Under the pieces are notes generated by a model. The model saw only the letters and a program-made list of their open reading frames with translations, was not told the origin of the DNA and did not search any database. A stretch of DNA of 64,000 bases from Streptomyces termitum (GTDB lineage Bacteria; Actinomycetota; Actinomycetes; Streptomycetales; Streptomycetaceae). Each line of letters starts with the position of its first letter. Positions within the stretch are counted from its first letter, which is position 1. Position numbers and translations under genes: made by a program. The DNA lies in NCBI RefSeq assembly GCF_014650175.1, contig NZ_BMUL01000003.1:310001-374000 (forward strand). Reading direction: 5' to 3'. Positions 44,203 through 52,997 of this stretch are shown here, piece by piece.

Positions 44203-44287
44203 ACATAGGCGCACAGGTTGGCGGGCGACACGCATCGTGCGCCTCCCGTGCGCCCTATGTCGCCGCAGAACCTTCCTTCGATAGGCT
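44203..44287 (+). promoter_or_regulatory. thrB: thrB upstream region: long-range inverted repeat and promoter
   Basis: ACATAGGCGCAC (44203-44214) and GTGCGCCCTATGT (44248-44260) are complementary apart from one bulged base. GTGCGCC also recurs at 44237. A TAGGCT box at 44282-44287 looks like a -10 of an independent thrB promoter, consistent with the terminator after thrC. Confidence 0.45.
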
Positions 44288-44427
44288 GTACCGGACCCGC
44301 CCCGGCGCATATGCGCGGTGTCGTTGCCGTTGTCGCCTCCCCGCGACCGAAACGGCCGAAACGGCACCCCGGGTCCCCGCACTTCTTCGATCACCCTGTA
44401 GTCGCAGTCAAGGAGAGTCATCGAGAG

Positions 44428-45345
44428 ATGGCCGGTCCCGCGTTCCGCGCCGCCGCCGTACGGGTGCGCGTTCCCGCCACCAGCGCCAACCTCGGCCCGG
44501 GCTTCGACGCCTTCGGCCTGTCGCTGGGGCTCTACGACGACGTCGTCGTCCGGGTCGCCGACTCCGGGCTGCACGTCGACATCGCGGGCGAGGGCGCCGA
44601 GACCCTCCCGCGCGACGAGAGCCACCTGCTCGTACGCTCCCTGCGCACGGCCTTCGACCTGCTCGGCGGACAGCCGCGCGGCCTGGAGGTCGTCTGCGCC
44701 AACCGCATCCCGCACGGCCGCGGCCTCGGCTCCTCCTCCGCCGCCATCTGCGCCGGCATCGTCGCCGCCCGCGCCGTGACCATAGGCGGCGACAGCCGGC
44801 TCGACGAGACCGCCCTGCTGGAGCTGGCCACCGAGATCGAGGGCCACCCCGACAACGTCGCCGCCTGTCTGCTCGGCGGCTTCACCCTCGCGTGGACCGA
44901 GGCCGGAGCCGCCCGCGCGATCCGGATGGACCCCTCGGAATCCATCGTTCCGGTGGTCTTCGTGCCCGGCAAGCCGGTCCTGACCGAGACCGCCCGCGGC
45001 CTTCTGCCGCGCACCGTCCCCCATGTGGACGCCGCCGCCAACGCCGGTCGCGCCGCCCTCCTCGTCGAGGCCCTGACCCGCCGCCCCGAGCTGCTGCTCG
45101 CGGCCACCGAGGACCGGCTGCACCAGGAGTACCGGGCCCCCGCGATGCCCGAGAGCATCGCCCTCGTGAACCGGCTGCGGGCGGACGGGGTCCCCGCGGT
45201 CATCTCCGGCGCGGGCCCCACGGTCCTGGCGCTGGCCGACAACGGGACGGCCGACAAGGTCGCCCTGCTCGCGGGCGAGGGCTGGGCCGCCAACCGGCTC
45301 GACCTCGACGCGTCCGGAGCGAGCGTGCTGCCGCTGACGTCCTGA
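44428..45345 (+). CDS. thrB: Homoserine kinase
   Basis: The 305-residue product is a GHMP kinase with VRVPATSANLGPGFDAFGLSL, the ATP motif PHGRGLGSSSAAI and AVISGAGPTVLAL. It phosphorylates homoserine for ThrC. The ATG at 44428 (MAGPAFRAAAVRV) is chosen over an upstream in-frame start because homologues begin here and AAGGAG lies upstream at 44410-44415. Unlike hom and thrC it is separated from them by a terminator and its own promoter. Confidence 0.95.
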   Translation: MAGPAFRAAAVRVRVPATSANLGPGFDAFGLSLGLYDDVVVRVADSGLHVDIAGEGAETLPRDESHLLVRSLRTAFDLLGGQPRGLEVVCANRIPHGRGLGSSSAAICAGIVAARAVTIGGDSRLDETALLELATEIEGHPDNVAACLLGGFTLAWTEAGAARAIRMDPSESIVPVVFVPGKPVLTETARGLLPRTVPHVDAAANAGRAALLVEALTRRPELLLAATEDRLHQEYRAPAMPESIALVNRLRADGVPAVISGAGPTVLALADNGTADKVALLAGEGWAANRLDLDASGASVLPLTS

Positions 45346-45435
45346 CGGGGCGCGGCGGCAGCCGTACGGGACGCCGGGCAGCGTCCTGACACGCGATGGC
45401 CGGTGACGGAGAGGGGGAATGTTTGTTGGAGCCGG

Positions 45436-45774
45436 TAGTGTTAACCTCAAGTCTGCACCCGACCTCTTGTTGGTGGAGCGGTGCGGCGTGTCCCCTCAGG
45501 GACCAATCATTCTTCCGGAAGCCTCCTCAACTGCCTGAGCAGCCTGCCTGAGCAGTTTTGAGCACGCTCCGGAACCGGCACGACACCCCTCGTTCTTCCG
45601 CACGAGGACCGAGCAGGGGGCGCTCGGGCCGGACCCACAGCACGTTTCTCTCTTCTCGCCGCATCCCGGCGGGACCACCGCCCCGGACACGGTCCGCCAA
45701 CCAGGACCGCCGCCGGACAGCACAACCGGTCGCCGAGCCACAGGGCCGACGTCCGCTCCAGGGAAGGACCCTTC
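45436..45774 (+). promoter_or_regulatory. rho: Structured 5' leader of rho
   Basis: The 429-nt gap 45346-45774 has no gene. A TAGTGT box (45436-45441) may be the rho -10, giving a leader of roughly 330 nt. Within it CTGCCTGAGCAG occurs twice (45531-45542 and 45544-45555), each a small hairpin, and both are enclosed by CTCAA/TTGAG (45526-45562), so a three-way junction is possible. Rho autoregulates by terminating in its own leader in other bacteria. Confidence 0.5.
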
Positions 45775-47805
45775 GTGAGCGACACCACCGATCTGATGGG
45801 CGTGACTGCCGACAGCACTGTCGACGCCGCCGCGCCCGCCGCAGGTGCCACCGGCACCGCACGGCGCCGCCGCTCCGGCACCGGCCTCGAGGGCATGGTC
45901 CTGGCCGAGCTGCAGCAGGTCGCGTCCGGCCTCGGCATCAGGGGCACCGCGCGCATGCGCAAGAGCCAGCTGATCGAGGTCATCAAGGAGGCGCAGGCCG
46001 GCGGCGGTGCCGCCGCCCCCGCCAAGGCCGCGGCCGAGACCGCCGAGGCCAAGCCGAAGCGCCGCGCCACCTCCAAGGCCCGCACGGGTGAGACCGCCGA
46101 GGCCGCCGAGCCGAAGGCGGAGAAGGCCGAGCCGGCCGCCGCCCAGCAGCAGATCGACATCCCGGGCCAGCCGTCGAAGTCGCCCGCCGCCGAGCAGGCC
46201 GACGAGCAGCCGGCCGGCGAGCGCCGCCGGCGCCGCGCCACCGCCCCCGCCGGTTCGCCGGAGGGCGGCGAGGCCCCGCAGGCCGTCAAGACCGAGACCC
46301 GTACCGAGGTCCGCGCCGAGGCGAAGACCGAGCAGCAGGGCGAGCGCGCCGACGCCGTCGGCGAGGGTGCCGAGGGCCGCAGCCGCCGGGACCGCCGCGA
46401 CCGCCGCGACCGCCAGCGCGAGCGCGGCAAGGGCGACGACCAGCAGCAGGGCGGCGGCCAGCGCAAGGACCAGCAGCGCCAGGGCGGCGGCCAGCAGCAG
46501 GGCCAGAGCCAGGGCCAGGGTCAGGGCGGCGGCCAGCAGGGCGGCGGCCCGCAGGACGACGACGATTTCGAGGGCGGTCGCCGGGGCCGTCGCGGCCGTT
46601 ACCGCGACCGTCGCGGCCGTCGCGGCCGTGACGAGTTCGCCGCCGGCGAGCCGCAGGTCTCCGACGACGACGTCCTGATCCCCGTCGCGGGCATCCTCGA
46701 CATCCTCGACAACTACGCGTTCATCCGGACCTCCGGCTACCTGCCCGGTCCGAACGACGTGTACGTCTCCCTCGCCCAGGTCCGCAAGAGCGGCCTGCGC
46801 AAGGGCGACCACCTCACCGGCGCGGTCCGCCAGCCGAAGGAGGGCGAGCGCCGCGAGAAGTTCAACGCGCTGGTCCGCCTCGACTCGACCAACGGCATGG
46901 CGCCGGACTCCGGCCGCGGCCGCCCCGAGTTCAACAAGCTGACCCCGCTCTACCCGCAGGACCGGCTCCGCCTGGAGTCCGACCCGGGCGTCCTGACCAC
47001 GCGGATCATCGACCTCGTGTCGCCGATCGGCAAGGGCCAGCGCGGTCTGATCGTGGCCCCGCCGAAGACCGGCAAGACCATGATCATGCAGGCGATCGCC
47101 AACGCGATCACCCACAACAACCCCGAGTGCCACCTGATGGTCGTCCTGGTCGACGAGCGTCCGGAAGAGGTCACCGACATGCAGCGGTCGGTCAAGGGCG
47201 AGGTCATCTCCTCGACCTTCGACCGCCCGGCCGAGGACCACACCACCGTCGCCGAGCTGGCCATCGAGCGCGCCAAGCGCCTCGTCGAGCTGGGCCACGA
47301 CGTGGTCGTCCTGCTGGACTCCATCACCCGCCTGGGCCGCGCGTACAACCTCGCGGCGCCCGCCTCCGGCCGCATCCTGTCCGGTGGTGTCGACTCGACC
47401 GCGCTCTACCCGCCGAAGCGCTTCTTCGGTGCCGCGCGCAACATCGAGGACGGCGGCTCGCTGACCATCCTGGCCACCGCGCTGGTCGACACCGGCTCGC
47501 GCATGGACGAGGTGATCTTCGAGGAGTTCAAGGGCACCGGCAACATGGAGCTCAAGCTCGACCGGAAGCTCGCCGACAAGCGGATCTTCCCGGCCGTCGA
47601 CGTCGACGCCTCGGGCACCCGCAAGGAGGAGATCCTCCTCGGCAGCGACGAGCTCGCCATCACCTGGAAGCTCCGCCGCGTCCTGCACGCGCTCGACCAG
47701 CAGCAGGCCATCGAGCTGCTCCTGGACAAGCTCAAGCAGACGAAGTCGAACGCCGAGTTCCTGCTGCAGATCCAGAAGACGACGCCGGGCGGGAACAACG
47801 ACTGA
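45775..47805 (+). CDS. rho: Transcription termination factor Rho (actinobacterial type with long insertion)
   Basis: The 676-residue product has a helical N-terminal Rho domain (about 35-70), a long disordered insertion (about 80-290) rich in Ala/Lys/Glu, then Arg/Asp and Gln/Gly repeats and [16 protein letters not shown], the cold-shock RNA-binding domain (about 295-370) and the hexameric ATPase with Walker [21 protein letters not shown] [28 protein letters not shown] and [14 protein letters not shown]. The insertion is typical of high-GC actinobacteria. GGAAGGA lies 7 nt before the GTG start. Confidence 0.97.
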   Translation: MSDTTDLMGVTADSTVDAAAPAAGATGTARRRRSGTGLEGMVLAELQQVASGLGIRGTARMRKSQLIEVIKEAQAGGGAAAPAKAAAETAEAKPKRRATSKARTGETAEAAEPKAEKAEPAAAQQQIDIPGQPSKSPAAEQADEQPAGERRRRRATAPAGSPEGGEAPQAVKTETRTEVRAEAKTEQQGERADAVGEGAEGRSRRDRRDRRDRQRERGKGDDQQQGGGQRKDQQRQGGGQQQGQSQGQGQGGGQQGGGPQDDDDFEGGRRGRRGRYRDRRGRRGRDEFAAGEPQVSDDDVLIPVAGILDILDNYAFIRTSGYLPGPNDVYVSLAQVRKSGLRKGDHLTGAVRQPKEGERREKFNALVRLDSTNGMAPDSGRGRPEFNKLTPLYPQDRLRLESDPGVLTTRIIDLVSPIGKGQRGLIVAPPKTGKTMIMQAIANAITHNNPECHLMVVLVDERPEEVTDMQRSVKGEVISSTFDRPAEDHTTVAELAIERAKRLVELGHDVVVLLDSITRLGRAYNLAAPASGRILSGGVDSTALYPPKRFFGAARNIEDGGSLTILATALVDTGSRMDEVIFEEFKGTGNMELKLDRKLADKRIFPAVDVDASGTRKEEILLGSDELAITWKLRRVLHALDQQQAIELLLDKLKQTKSNAEFLLQIQKTTPGGNND

Positions 47806-47880
47806 CGCCGTCGCGGAGATCCCCGTCACACGGGGGAGACCGGCCCCGGGGCCGTAACCCCCTCGTGACCAGCGCGAACA

Positions 47881-47913
47881 CTGTGCCCACCGCTCACCGA
47901 GCGGTGGGCACAG
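47881..47913 (+). terminator. Terminator of rho
   Basis: A perfect 15-bp stem (CTGTGCCCACCGCTC and its complement) with an ACC loop lies 75 nt after the rho stop codon. Confidence 0.85.
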
Positions 47914-48003
47914 CCCGTTTCCGGGGGATGACGCACAGGGACGTATGCAACTCTTTCGGACGCTTCGCCGTCACAGCAGGTGAACCGAAGGCCGAGGGAC
48001 GAC

Positions 48004-49098
48004 ATGACCGAACAGCACCGGGGCACGCGCCCCCGCGGCGGCACGGGACGCCGCCGCAAACCGCCCGCCAGGCGCCGCCGCCGCGCCGCCATACTCCTCT
48101 CCGGCGTCGCCACCGCGCTCGTCCTGGCCGGCACCGGACTCGGATACCTGTACCTCAGGCTCGACGGCAACATCGAGGGCGTCGACATCAACTCCCAGCT
48201 CGGCGCCGACCGCCCCAAGAACCTCGACAACGGCTCGACGGACATCCTCGTCCTCGGCTCCGACTCCCGCTCCGGCGACAACGCCGCCTACGGCAGGGAC
48301 GAGGGCGGCGCCCGCTCCGACACCGCGATGGTCGTCCACGTCCACGAGGGCCACAAGAAGGCGAGCATCGTCTCCATCCCCCGCGACACCCTCGTCGACC
48401 GCCCCGCCTGCACCGACGCACGCGGCACCGAGGTCCCCGCCGAGACCCGCGCCATGTTCAACACCGCCTACCAGGCCGGCGGCCCCGCCTGCGCCGTCAA
48501 GACCGTCGAGGCGATGTCCGGCATCCGCATGGACCACTACATCGAGGTCGACTTCACCGGCTTCAAGAAGATCGTCGACACCCTCGGCGGCGTCGAGATC
48601 ACCACCACGAAGGCCATCGAGGACCCCAAGAGCGGCCTCGACCTCGCCCCCGGCACCCACACCCTCGACGGCGAGCGGTCCCTCGCCCTGGTCCGCACCC
48701 GCAAGAGCGTCGGCGACGGCAGCGACCTCGGCCGCATCCAGCTCCAGCAGGCCTTCGTCAAGGCGCTCGTCGCCCAGGTCAAGGACCTCGGCATCGGCAC
48801 CAGCCCCAAGAAGCTCCTCGACCTCGCCGACGCCGCCACCAAGGCCGTCACCCCCGACTCCGAACTCGACTCCGTCCAGGAGCTGATGGGCTTCGCCCAG
48901 GGCCTCATGGGCATCTCCGCCGGGAACATCCGCATGGTCACCCTGCCGGTGGAGTACGACGCCGCCGACCCCAACCGGGTCGTCCCCGTCGAGGCCAAGG
49001 CCCGGCAGGTCTGGACGGCCCTGAAGGCCGACCGGGACATCCCCGCGGCCGCCACCGCCGACACCGCCACCGGACGGGCCGACGGCATCGTGCGGTAG
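48004..49098 (+). CDS. LytR-CpsA-Psr (LCP) family cell-wall polymer transferase
   Basis: The 364-residue product has a basic N-terminus, one membrane helix (AAILLSGVATALVLAGTGLG) and an external LCP domain with DILVLGSDSRSG, SDTAMVVHVHEG, KASIVSIPRDTLVD, TAYQAGGPACAVKTVE and LALVRTRKSVGDGSDLGRIQLQQAF. LCP proteins attach wall glycopolymers to peptidoglycan from polyprenyl carriers. The ATG at 48004 has GAGGGAC upstream; a GTG at 47980 would follow AGCAGG directly. It sits alone between rho and rpmE. Confidence 0.92.
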   Translation: MTEQHRGTRPRGGTGRRRKPPARRRRRAAILLSGVATALVLAGTGLGYLYLRLDGNIEGVDINSQLGADRPKNLDNGSTDILVLGSDSRSGDNAAYGRDEGGARSDTAMVVHVHEGHKKASIVSIPRDTLVDRPACTDARGTEVPAETRAMFNTAYQAGGPACAVKTVEAMSGIRMDHYIEVDFTGFKKIVDTLGGVEITTTKAIEDPKSGLDLAPGTHTLDGERSLALVRTRKSVGDGSDLGRIQLQQAFVKALVAQVKDLGIGTSPKKLLDLADAATKAVTPDSELDSVQELMGFAQGLMGISAGNIRMVTLPVEYDAADPNRVVPVEAKARQVWTALKADRDIPAAATADTATGRADGIVR

Positions 49099-49142
49099 CC
49101 GCCGCCCCGGACCCCGGCGGGACCGCCCCCGGACCCCCCGGC

Positions 49143-49168
49143 GGAATACGGACGGCGCCACCCCGGTT
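49143..49168 (+). promoter_or_regulatory. rpmE: SigR-type promoter of rpmE
   Basis: GGAAT (49143-49147), exactly 18 nt, then GTT (49166-49168) is a full match to the SigR consensus GGAAT-N18-GTT. It lies 105 nt before the rpmE start. rpmE is a known member of the SigR thiol-oxidative-stress regulon in S. coelicolor. Confidence 0.75.
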
Positions 49169-49272
49169 TGGGGAGATGCGGCCGGTCCTGGCAGACTGGT
49201 ACGTCGGCCCCGGTTCACGTCCGCCGCAACCCGCGGCGACGACCCGGCGCCCTCCCGGAACTAGGAGACACC

Positions 49273-49497
49273 TTGAAGCGCGAGATCCACCCCGAGTACG
49301 TCGAGACCCAGGTCAGCTGCACCTGTGGCGCGTCGTTCACCACCCGTAGCACCCTCACCGAGGGCACCATCCGTGCCGAGGTCTGCTCCGAGTGCCACCC
49401 GTTCTACACGGGCAAGCAGAAGATCCTCGACACGGGTGGCCGCGTCGCCCGCTTCGAGGCCCGCTTCGGCAAGGCCGCCGGCTCCGCCGCGAAGTAG
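49273..49497 (+). CDS. rpmE: 50S ribosomal protein L31, zinc-binding form
   Basis: The 74-residue product begins [16 protein letters not shown] and has four cysteines at positions 16, 18, 38 and 41 (CTC and CSEC), the zinc-binding (C+) type of L31. The TTG at 49273 has AGGAGA 7 nt upstream. Its SigR-type promoter fits a zinc-thiol protein that needs replacement after disulfide stress. Confidence 0.96.
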   Translation: MKREIHPEYVETQVSCTCGASFTTRSTLTEGTIRAEVCSECHPFYTGKQKILDTGGRVARFEARFGKAAGSAAK

Positions 49498-49594
49498 CGA
49501 GCCCCCGCGCCGGTCACCGGCCGCCCCCGAGCGGGGCGGCCGGGACCGGCGCTTTGGCGTCCCCGTAGCAACTGACGAAACCAGGAGCCCGAAG

Positions 49595-50671
49595 ATGTTC
49601 GAGGCGGTCGAGGAACTGGTCGGCGAGCACGCCGACCTCGAGAAGAAGCTCGCCGATCCCGCGGTCCACGCCGACCAGGCCAACGCGCGCAAGCTGAACA
49701 AGCGCTACGCCGAGCTGACCCCGATCGTCGCCACGTACCGCTCCTGGAAGCAGAACGGGGAGGACATCGAGACGGCGCGCGAGTTCGCGCACGACGACCC
49801 CGACTTCGCGGCCGAGCTCAAGGACCTGGAGCGGCGGCGCGAGGAGCTCACCGAGAAGCTCCGCCTGCTGCTCGTCCCGCGCGACCCGAGCGACGACAAG
49901 GACGTCCTGCTGGAGATCAAGGCCGGCGCCGGCGGCGACGAGTCCGCCCTCTTCGCCGGGGACCTGCTCCGCATGTACCTCCGCTACGCCGAGCGCGTCG
50001 GCTGGAAGACCGAGATCATCGACGCCACCGAGTCCGAGCTCGGCGGCTACAAGGACGTCCAGGTCGCCGTGAAGACCAAGGGCGGCAACGGCGCCACCGA
50101 GCCCGGCCAGGGCGTCTGGGCCCGCCTCAAGTACGAGGGCGGCGTCCACCGCGTCCAGCGCGTGCCCGCCACCGAGTCCCAGGGCCGCATCCACACCTCC
50201 GCCGCCGGCGTGCTCGTCACCCCCGAGGCCGAGGAGGTCGACGTCGAGATCCACGCCAACGACCTGCGCATCGACGTCTACCGCTCCTCCGGCCCCGGCG
50301 GCCAGTCGGTCAACACCACCGACTCCGCGGTCCGCATCACCCACCTGCCGACCGGCATCGTCGCCTCCTGCCAGAACGAGAAGAGCCAGCTCCAGAACAA
50401 GGAGCAGGCCATGCGCATCCTCCGTTCCCGGCTGCTCGCCGCCGCCCAGGAGAAGGCCGAGGCCGAGGCCGCCGACGCCCGCCGCAGCCAGGTCCGCACC
50501 GTCGACCGCTCCGAGAAGATCCGGACGTACAACTACCCGGAGAACCGGATCTCCGACCACCGCGTCGGATTCAAGGCGTACAACCTCGACCAGGTCCTCG
50601 ACGGCGACCTCGACGCCGTCATCCAGGCCTGCGTCGACGCCGACTCGGCCGCCAAGCTCGCGGCGGCGTAG
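49595..50671 (+). CDS. prfA: Peptide chain release factor 1
   Basis: The 358-residue product has the release-factor pattern [20 protein letters not shown], the GGQ motif in [19 protein letters not shown], and a PAT-like anticodon-recognition region ([20 protein letters not shown]). It releases peptides at UAA and UAG. AGGAG lies ahead of the ATG. It is followed by prmC, which methylates the GGQ glutamine. Confidence 0.97.
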   Translation: MFEAVEELVGEHADLEKKLADPAVHADQANARKLNKRYAELTPIVATYRSWKQNGEDIETAREFAHDDPDFAAELKDLERRREELTEKLRLLLVPRDPSDDKDVLLEIKAGAGGDESALFAGDLLRMYLRYAERVGWKTEIIDATESELGGYKDVQVAVKTKGGNGATEPGQGVWARLKYEGGVHRVQRVPATESQGRIHTSAAGVLVTPEAEEVDVEIHANDLRIDVYRSSGPGGQSVNTTDSAVRITHLPTGIVASCQNEKSQLQNKEQAMRILRSRLLAAAQEKAEAEAADARRSQVRTVDRSEKIRTYNYPENRISDHRVGFKAYNLDQVLDGDLDAVIQACVDADSAAKLAAA

Positions 50672-50728
50672 GACCGCGCCCCCGCCCGAGACCTCGTCCA
50701 GCCCCACCCCGTACCACGGAGGACCAGC

Positions 50729-51574
50729 GTGAACCTGCTGCTCGCCGAGGTGGCCCAGGCCACCCAGCGGCTGGCCGACGCCGGCGTTCCCTCACCGCGT
50801 TTCGACGCCGAGGAGCTCGCCGCGTTCGTGCACGGCGTCAAGCGGGGGGAGCTGCACAACGTCAAGGACGCCGACTTCGACGCCCGCTACTGGGAGACCG
50901 TCGCGCGCCGCGAGGCGCGCGAACCCCTCCAGCACATCACCGGCCGCGCCTTCTTCCGCTACCTGGAGCTCCAGGTCGGACCCGGCGTCTTCGTGCCCCG
51001 CCCGGAGACCGAGTCGGTCGTCGGCTGGGCCATAGACGCGGTGCGCGCCATGGACGTCGTCGAACCGCTCATCGTCGACCTGTGCACCGGCTCCGGCGCC
51101 ATCGCCCTCGCCATGGCGCAGGAGGTGCCGCGCTCGCGCGTGCACGCCGTCGAGCTCTCCGACGACGCCCTCGTCTGGACCCGGAAGAACGCCGAGGGCT
51201 CCCGCGTCACCGTCCACCAGGGCGACGCGCTCACCGCGCTCCCCGAGCTGAACGGCCAGGTCGACCTGGTCATCTCCAACCCGCCGTACATCCCCCTCAC
51301 CGAGTGGGAGTACGTCGCCCCGGAGGCCCGCGACCACGACCCCGAGATGGCCCTCTTCTCCGGCGAGGACGGCCTCGACACCATCCGCGGCATCGAGCGC
51401 ACCGCCCACCGGCTGCTGCGCCCCGGCGGCCTCGTCGTCATCGAGCACGCGGACACCCAGGGCGGCCAGGTGCCGTGGATCTTCAATGAGGAGGCCGGCT
51501 GGGCGGACGCCGCCGACCACCCCGACCTCAACAACCGGCCGCGCTTCGCGACCGCCCGCAAGGCGATGCCGTGA
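50729..51574 (+). CDS. prmC: Release factor glutamine methyltransferase
   Basis: The 281-residue product has an N-terminal helical domain (about 1-70), [24 protein letters not shown], the SAM motif [16 protein letters not shown] and the catalytic NPPY in [16 protein letters not shown]. It methylates the glutamine of the GGQ motif in RF1 and RF2. The GTG start lies after GGAGGA. It forms an operon with prfA and the tsaC gene. Confidence 0.95.
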   Translation: MNLLLAEVAQATQRLADAGVPSPRFDAEELAAFVHGVKRGELHNVKDADFDARYWETVARREAREPLQHITGRAFFRYLELQVGPGVFVPRPETESVVGWAIDAVRAMDVVEPLIVDLCTGSGAIALAMAQEVPRSRVHAVELSDDALVWTRKNAEGSRVTVHQGDALTALPELNGQVDLVISNPPYIPLTEWEYVAPEARDHDPEMALFSGEDGLDTIRGIERTAHRLLRPGGLVVIEHADTQGGQVPWIFNEEAGWADAADHPDLNNRPRFATARKAMP

Positions 51575-51611
51575 GCCGGCACCGCACCGCCACCGAGGAG
51601 GAGCGCGACTG

Positions 51612-52259
51612 ATGGCCCGCCGATACGACTGCAACGAGGCGACCGACCGCGCGACCGGCCTGCGCGAAGCCGCGTCGGCGGTCCGCCGCGGCGAACTGGT
51701 CGTGCTCCCCACCGACACCGTGTACGGCATCGGCGCGGACGCCTTCGGCAGCGAGCCCGTCGCGGACCTGCTCGCCGCGAAGGGCCGCGGGCGCGGCCTG
51801 CCCGTCCCCGTGCTCATCGGCTCCCCGAACACCCTGCACGGACTCGTCACCGACTTCTCCGAGCACGCGTGGGAGCTCGTCGACGCCTTCTGGCCCGGCG
51901 CGCTCACCCTGGTCGCCCGGCACCAGCCGTCCCTCCAGTGGGACCTCGGCGACACCCGCGGCACCGTCGCCATCCGGATGCCGCTGCACCCGGTCGCCAT
52001 CGAGCTGCTCACCGAGGTCGGCCCGATGGCCGTCACCGCGGCCAACGTCACCGGCCACCCGGCGCCGGAGGACTGCGACGCCGCCCAGCGGATGCTCGGC
52101 GACGCCGTCTCCGTCTACCTCGACGGCGGCCCGACGCCCGGCAACACCCCCTCCTCCATCGTCGACGTCACCGGCCCGGTGCCGGTCCTGCTCCGTGAGG
52201 GCTCCCTCTCGCCGGAGGAGCTGAGGAAGGTCGTGCCGGACCTTGAGGTGGCCAGTTGA
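51612..52259 (+). CDS. tsaC: L-threonylcarbamoyladenylate synthase (TsaC/Sua5)
   Basis: The 215-residue product has the YrdC fold: GELVVLPTDTVYGIGADAF, LLAAKGRGRGLPVPVLIG, FWPGALTLV, TVAIRMPLHPVAIELLTEVGPMAVTAANVTG and NTPSSIVDVTG. It makes the threonylcarbamoyl adenylate used for t6A37 of tRNAs. It is TsaC-length, without the Sua5 extra domain. AGGAGGAG lies 9 nt before the ATG. The next start overlaps its stop codon. Confidence 0.95.
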   Translation: MARRYDCNEATDRATGLREAASAVRRGELVVLPTDTVYGIGADAFGSEPVADLLAAKGRGRGLPVPVLIGSPNTLHGLVTDFSEHAWELVDAFWPGALTLVARHQPSLQWDLGDTRGTVAIRMPLHPVAIELLTEVGPMAVTAANVTGHPAPEDCDAAQRMLGDAVSVYLDGGPTPGNTPSSIVDVTGPVPVLLREGSLSPEELRKVVPDLEVAS

Positions 52260-52894
52260 CCGCCCCTGAGGGGCGTGGCATAGCGGGGTACGACACCACC
52301 TTCCGCATCCTCCACGTCAGCACCGGCAACGTCTGCCGCTCGCCCATCACCGAGCGGCTGACCCGCCACGCCCTCGGCCAGCGGCTCGGCGACGGGCTCT
52401 GCCGGGGCCTCATCGTGGAGAGCGCCGGCACCTGGGGCCACGAGGGCGCCCCCATGGAGACCAACGCGGAGCAGGTCCTCGCCGACTTCGGCGCCGACCA
52501 CAGCGGCTTCGTCGGACGCGAGCTCCTCGACGAGCACGTCATCCGCGCCGACCTCGTCCTCACCGCGACCCGCGACCACCGCGCCCAGGTCATCTCGATG
52601 GGCCACTCGGCCGGACTGCGCACCTTCACCCTGAAGGAGTTCACCCGGCTGGTCCGCGCCATCGACCCGGCCACCCTCCCGGACCCCCGCGACGGCGTGG
52701 TCGAACGCGCGCGCTCCCTGGTCCGTGCCGCCGCCGCTCTACGCGGGTGGCTCCTGGCCCCCTCCGCGGAGGCGGACGAGGTCAACGACCCCTACGGCGC
52801 CCCCATCACCGTCTTCCGCTCCATCGGCGACGAGATCCAGGAGGCCCTGGACCCGGTCGTCACGGCCCTGACGGGGGTCGGGGCCCCGCGCTGA
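52256..52894 (+). CDS. Low-molecular-weight phosphatase-like protein with serine at the catalytic cysteine position
   Basis: The 212-residue product has the fold of low-molecular-weight protein tyrosine phosphatases, with P-loop HVSTGNVCRSP at residues 20-30. In active enzymes the loop is C-x5-R-S; here residue 22 is Ser and Arg28-Ser29 are kept, so ordinary phosphocysteine catalysis is not possible. A DP segment (LPDPRDG) corresponds to the acid loop but lacks the usual aromatic. The TTG start overlaps the tsaC stop (TTGA), with GAGGTGG upstream. It may be a phosphopeptide-binding pseudophosphatase or act by another mechanism. Confidence 0.82.
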   Translation: MTAPEGRGIAGYDTTFRILHVSTGNVCRSPITERLTRHALGQRLGDGLCRGLIVESAGTWGHEGAPMETNAEQVLADFGADHSGFVGRELLDEHVIRADLVLTATRDHRAQVISMGHSAGLRTFTLKEFTRLVRAIDPATLPDPRDGVVERARSLVRAAAALRGWLLAPSAEADEVNDPYGAPITVFRSIGDEIQEALDPVVTALTGVGAPR

Positions 52895-52997
52895 CGGGGC
52901 GCGGGCCCTCCCGGGTCCCCGAGGGGACGGCTCCGGGGGCGGGGGTCGTGGGGCGCGCCTACATTGGTGCTACGTCCCTCCACGCCCGGAGTCAGCC

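Noticed and set aside
44178..45389. Alternative plus-strand frame overlapping thrB
   Set aside because: Arg/Pro-rich shadow of thrB in another frame; the GHMP kinase motifs are in the accepted frame.
45496..47829. Long minus-strand frame opposite rho and its leader
   Set aside because: Mirror frame of rho with extended Ala/Leu runs and no domain; no ribosome binding site.
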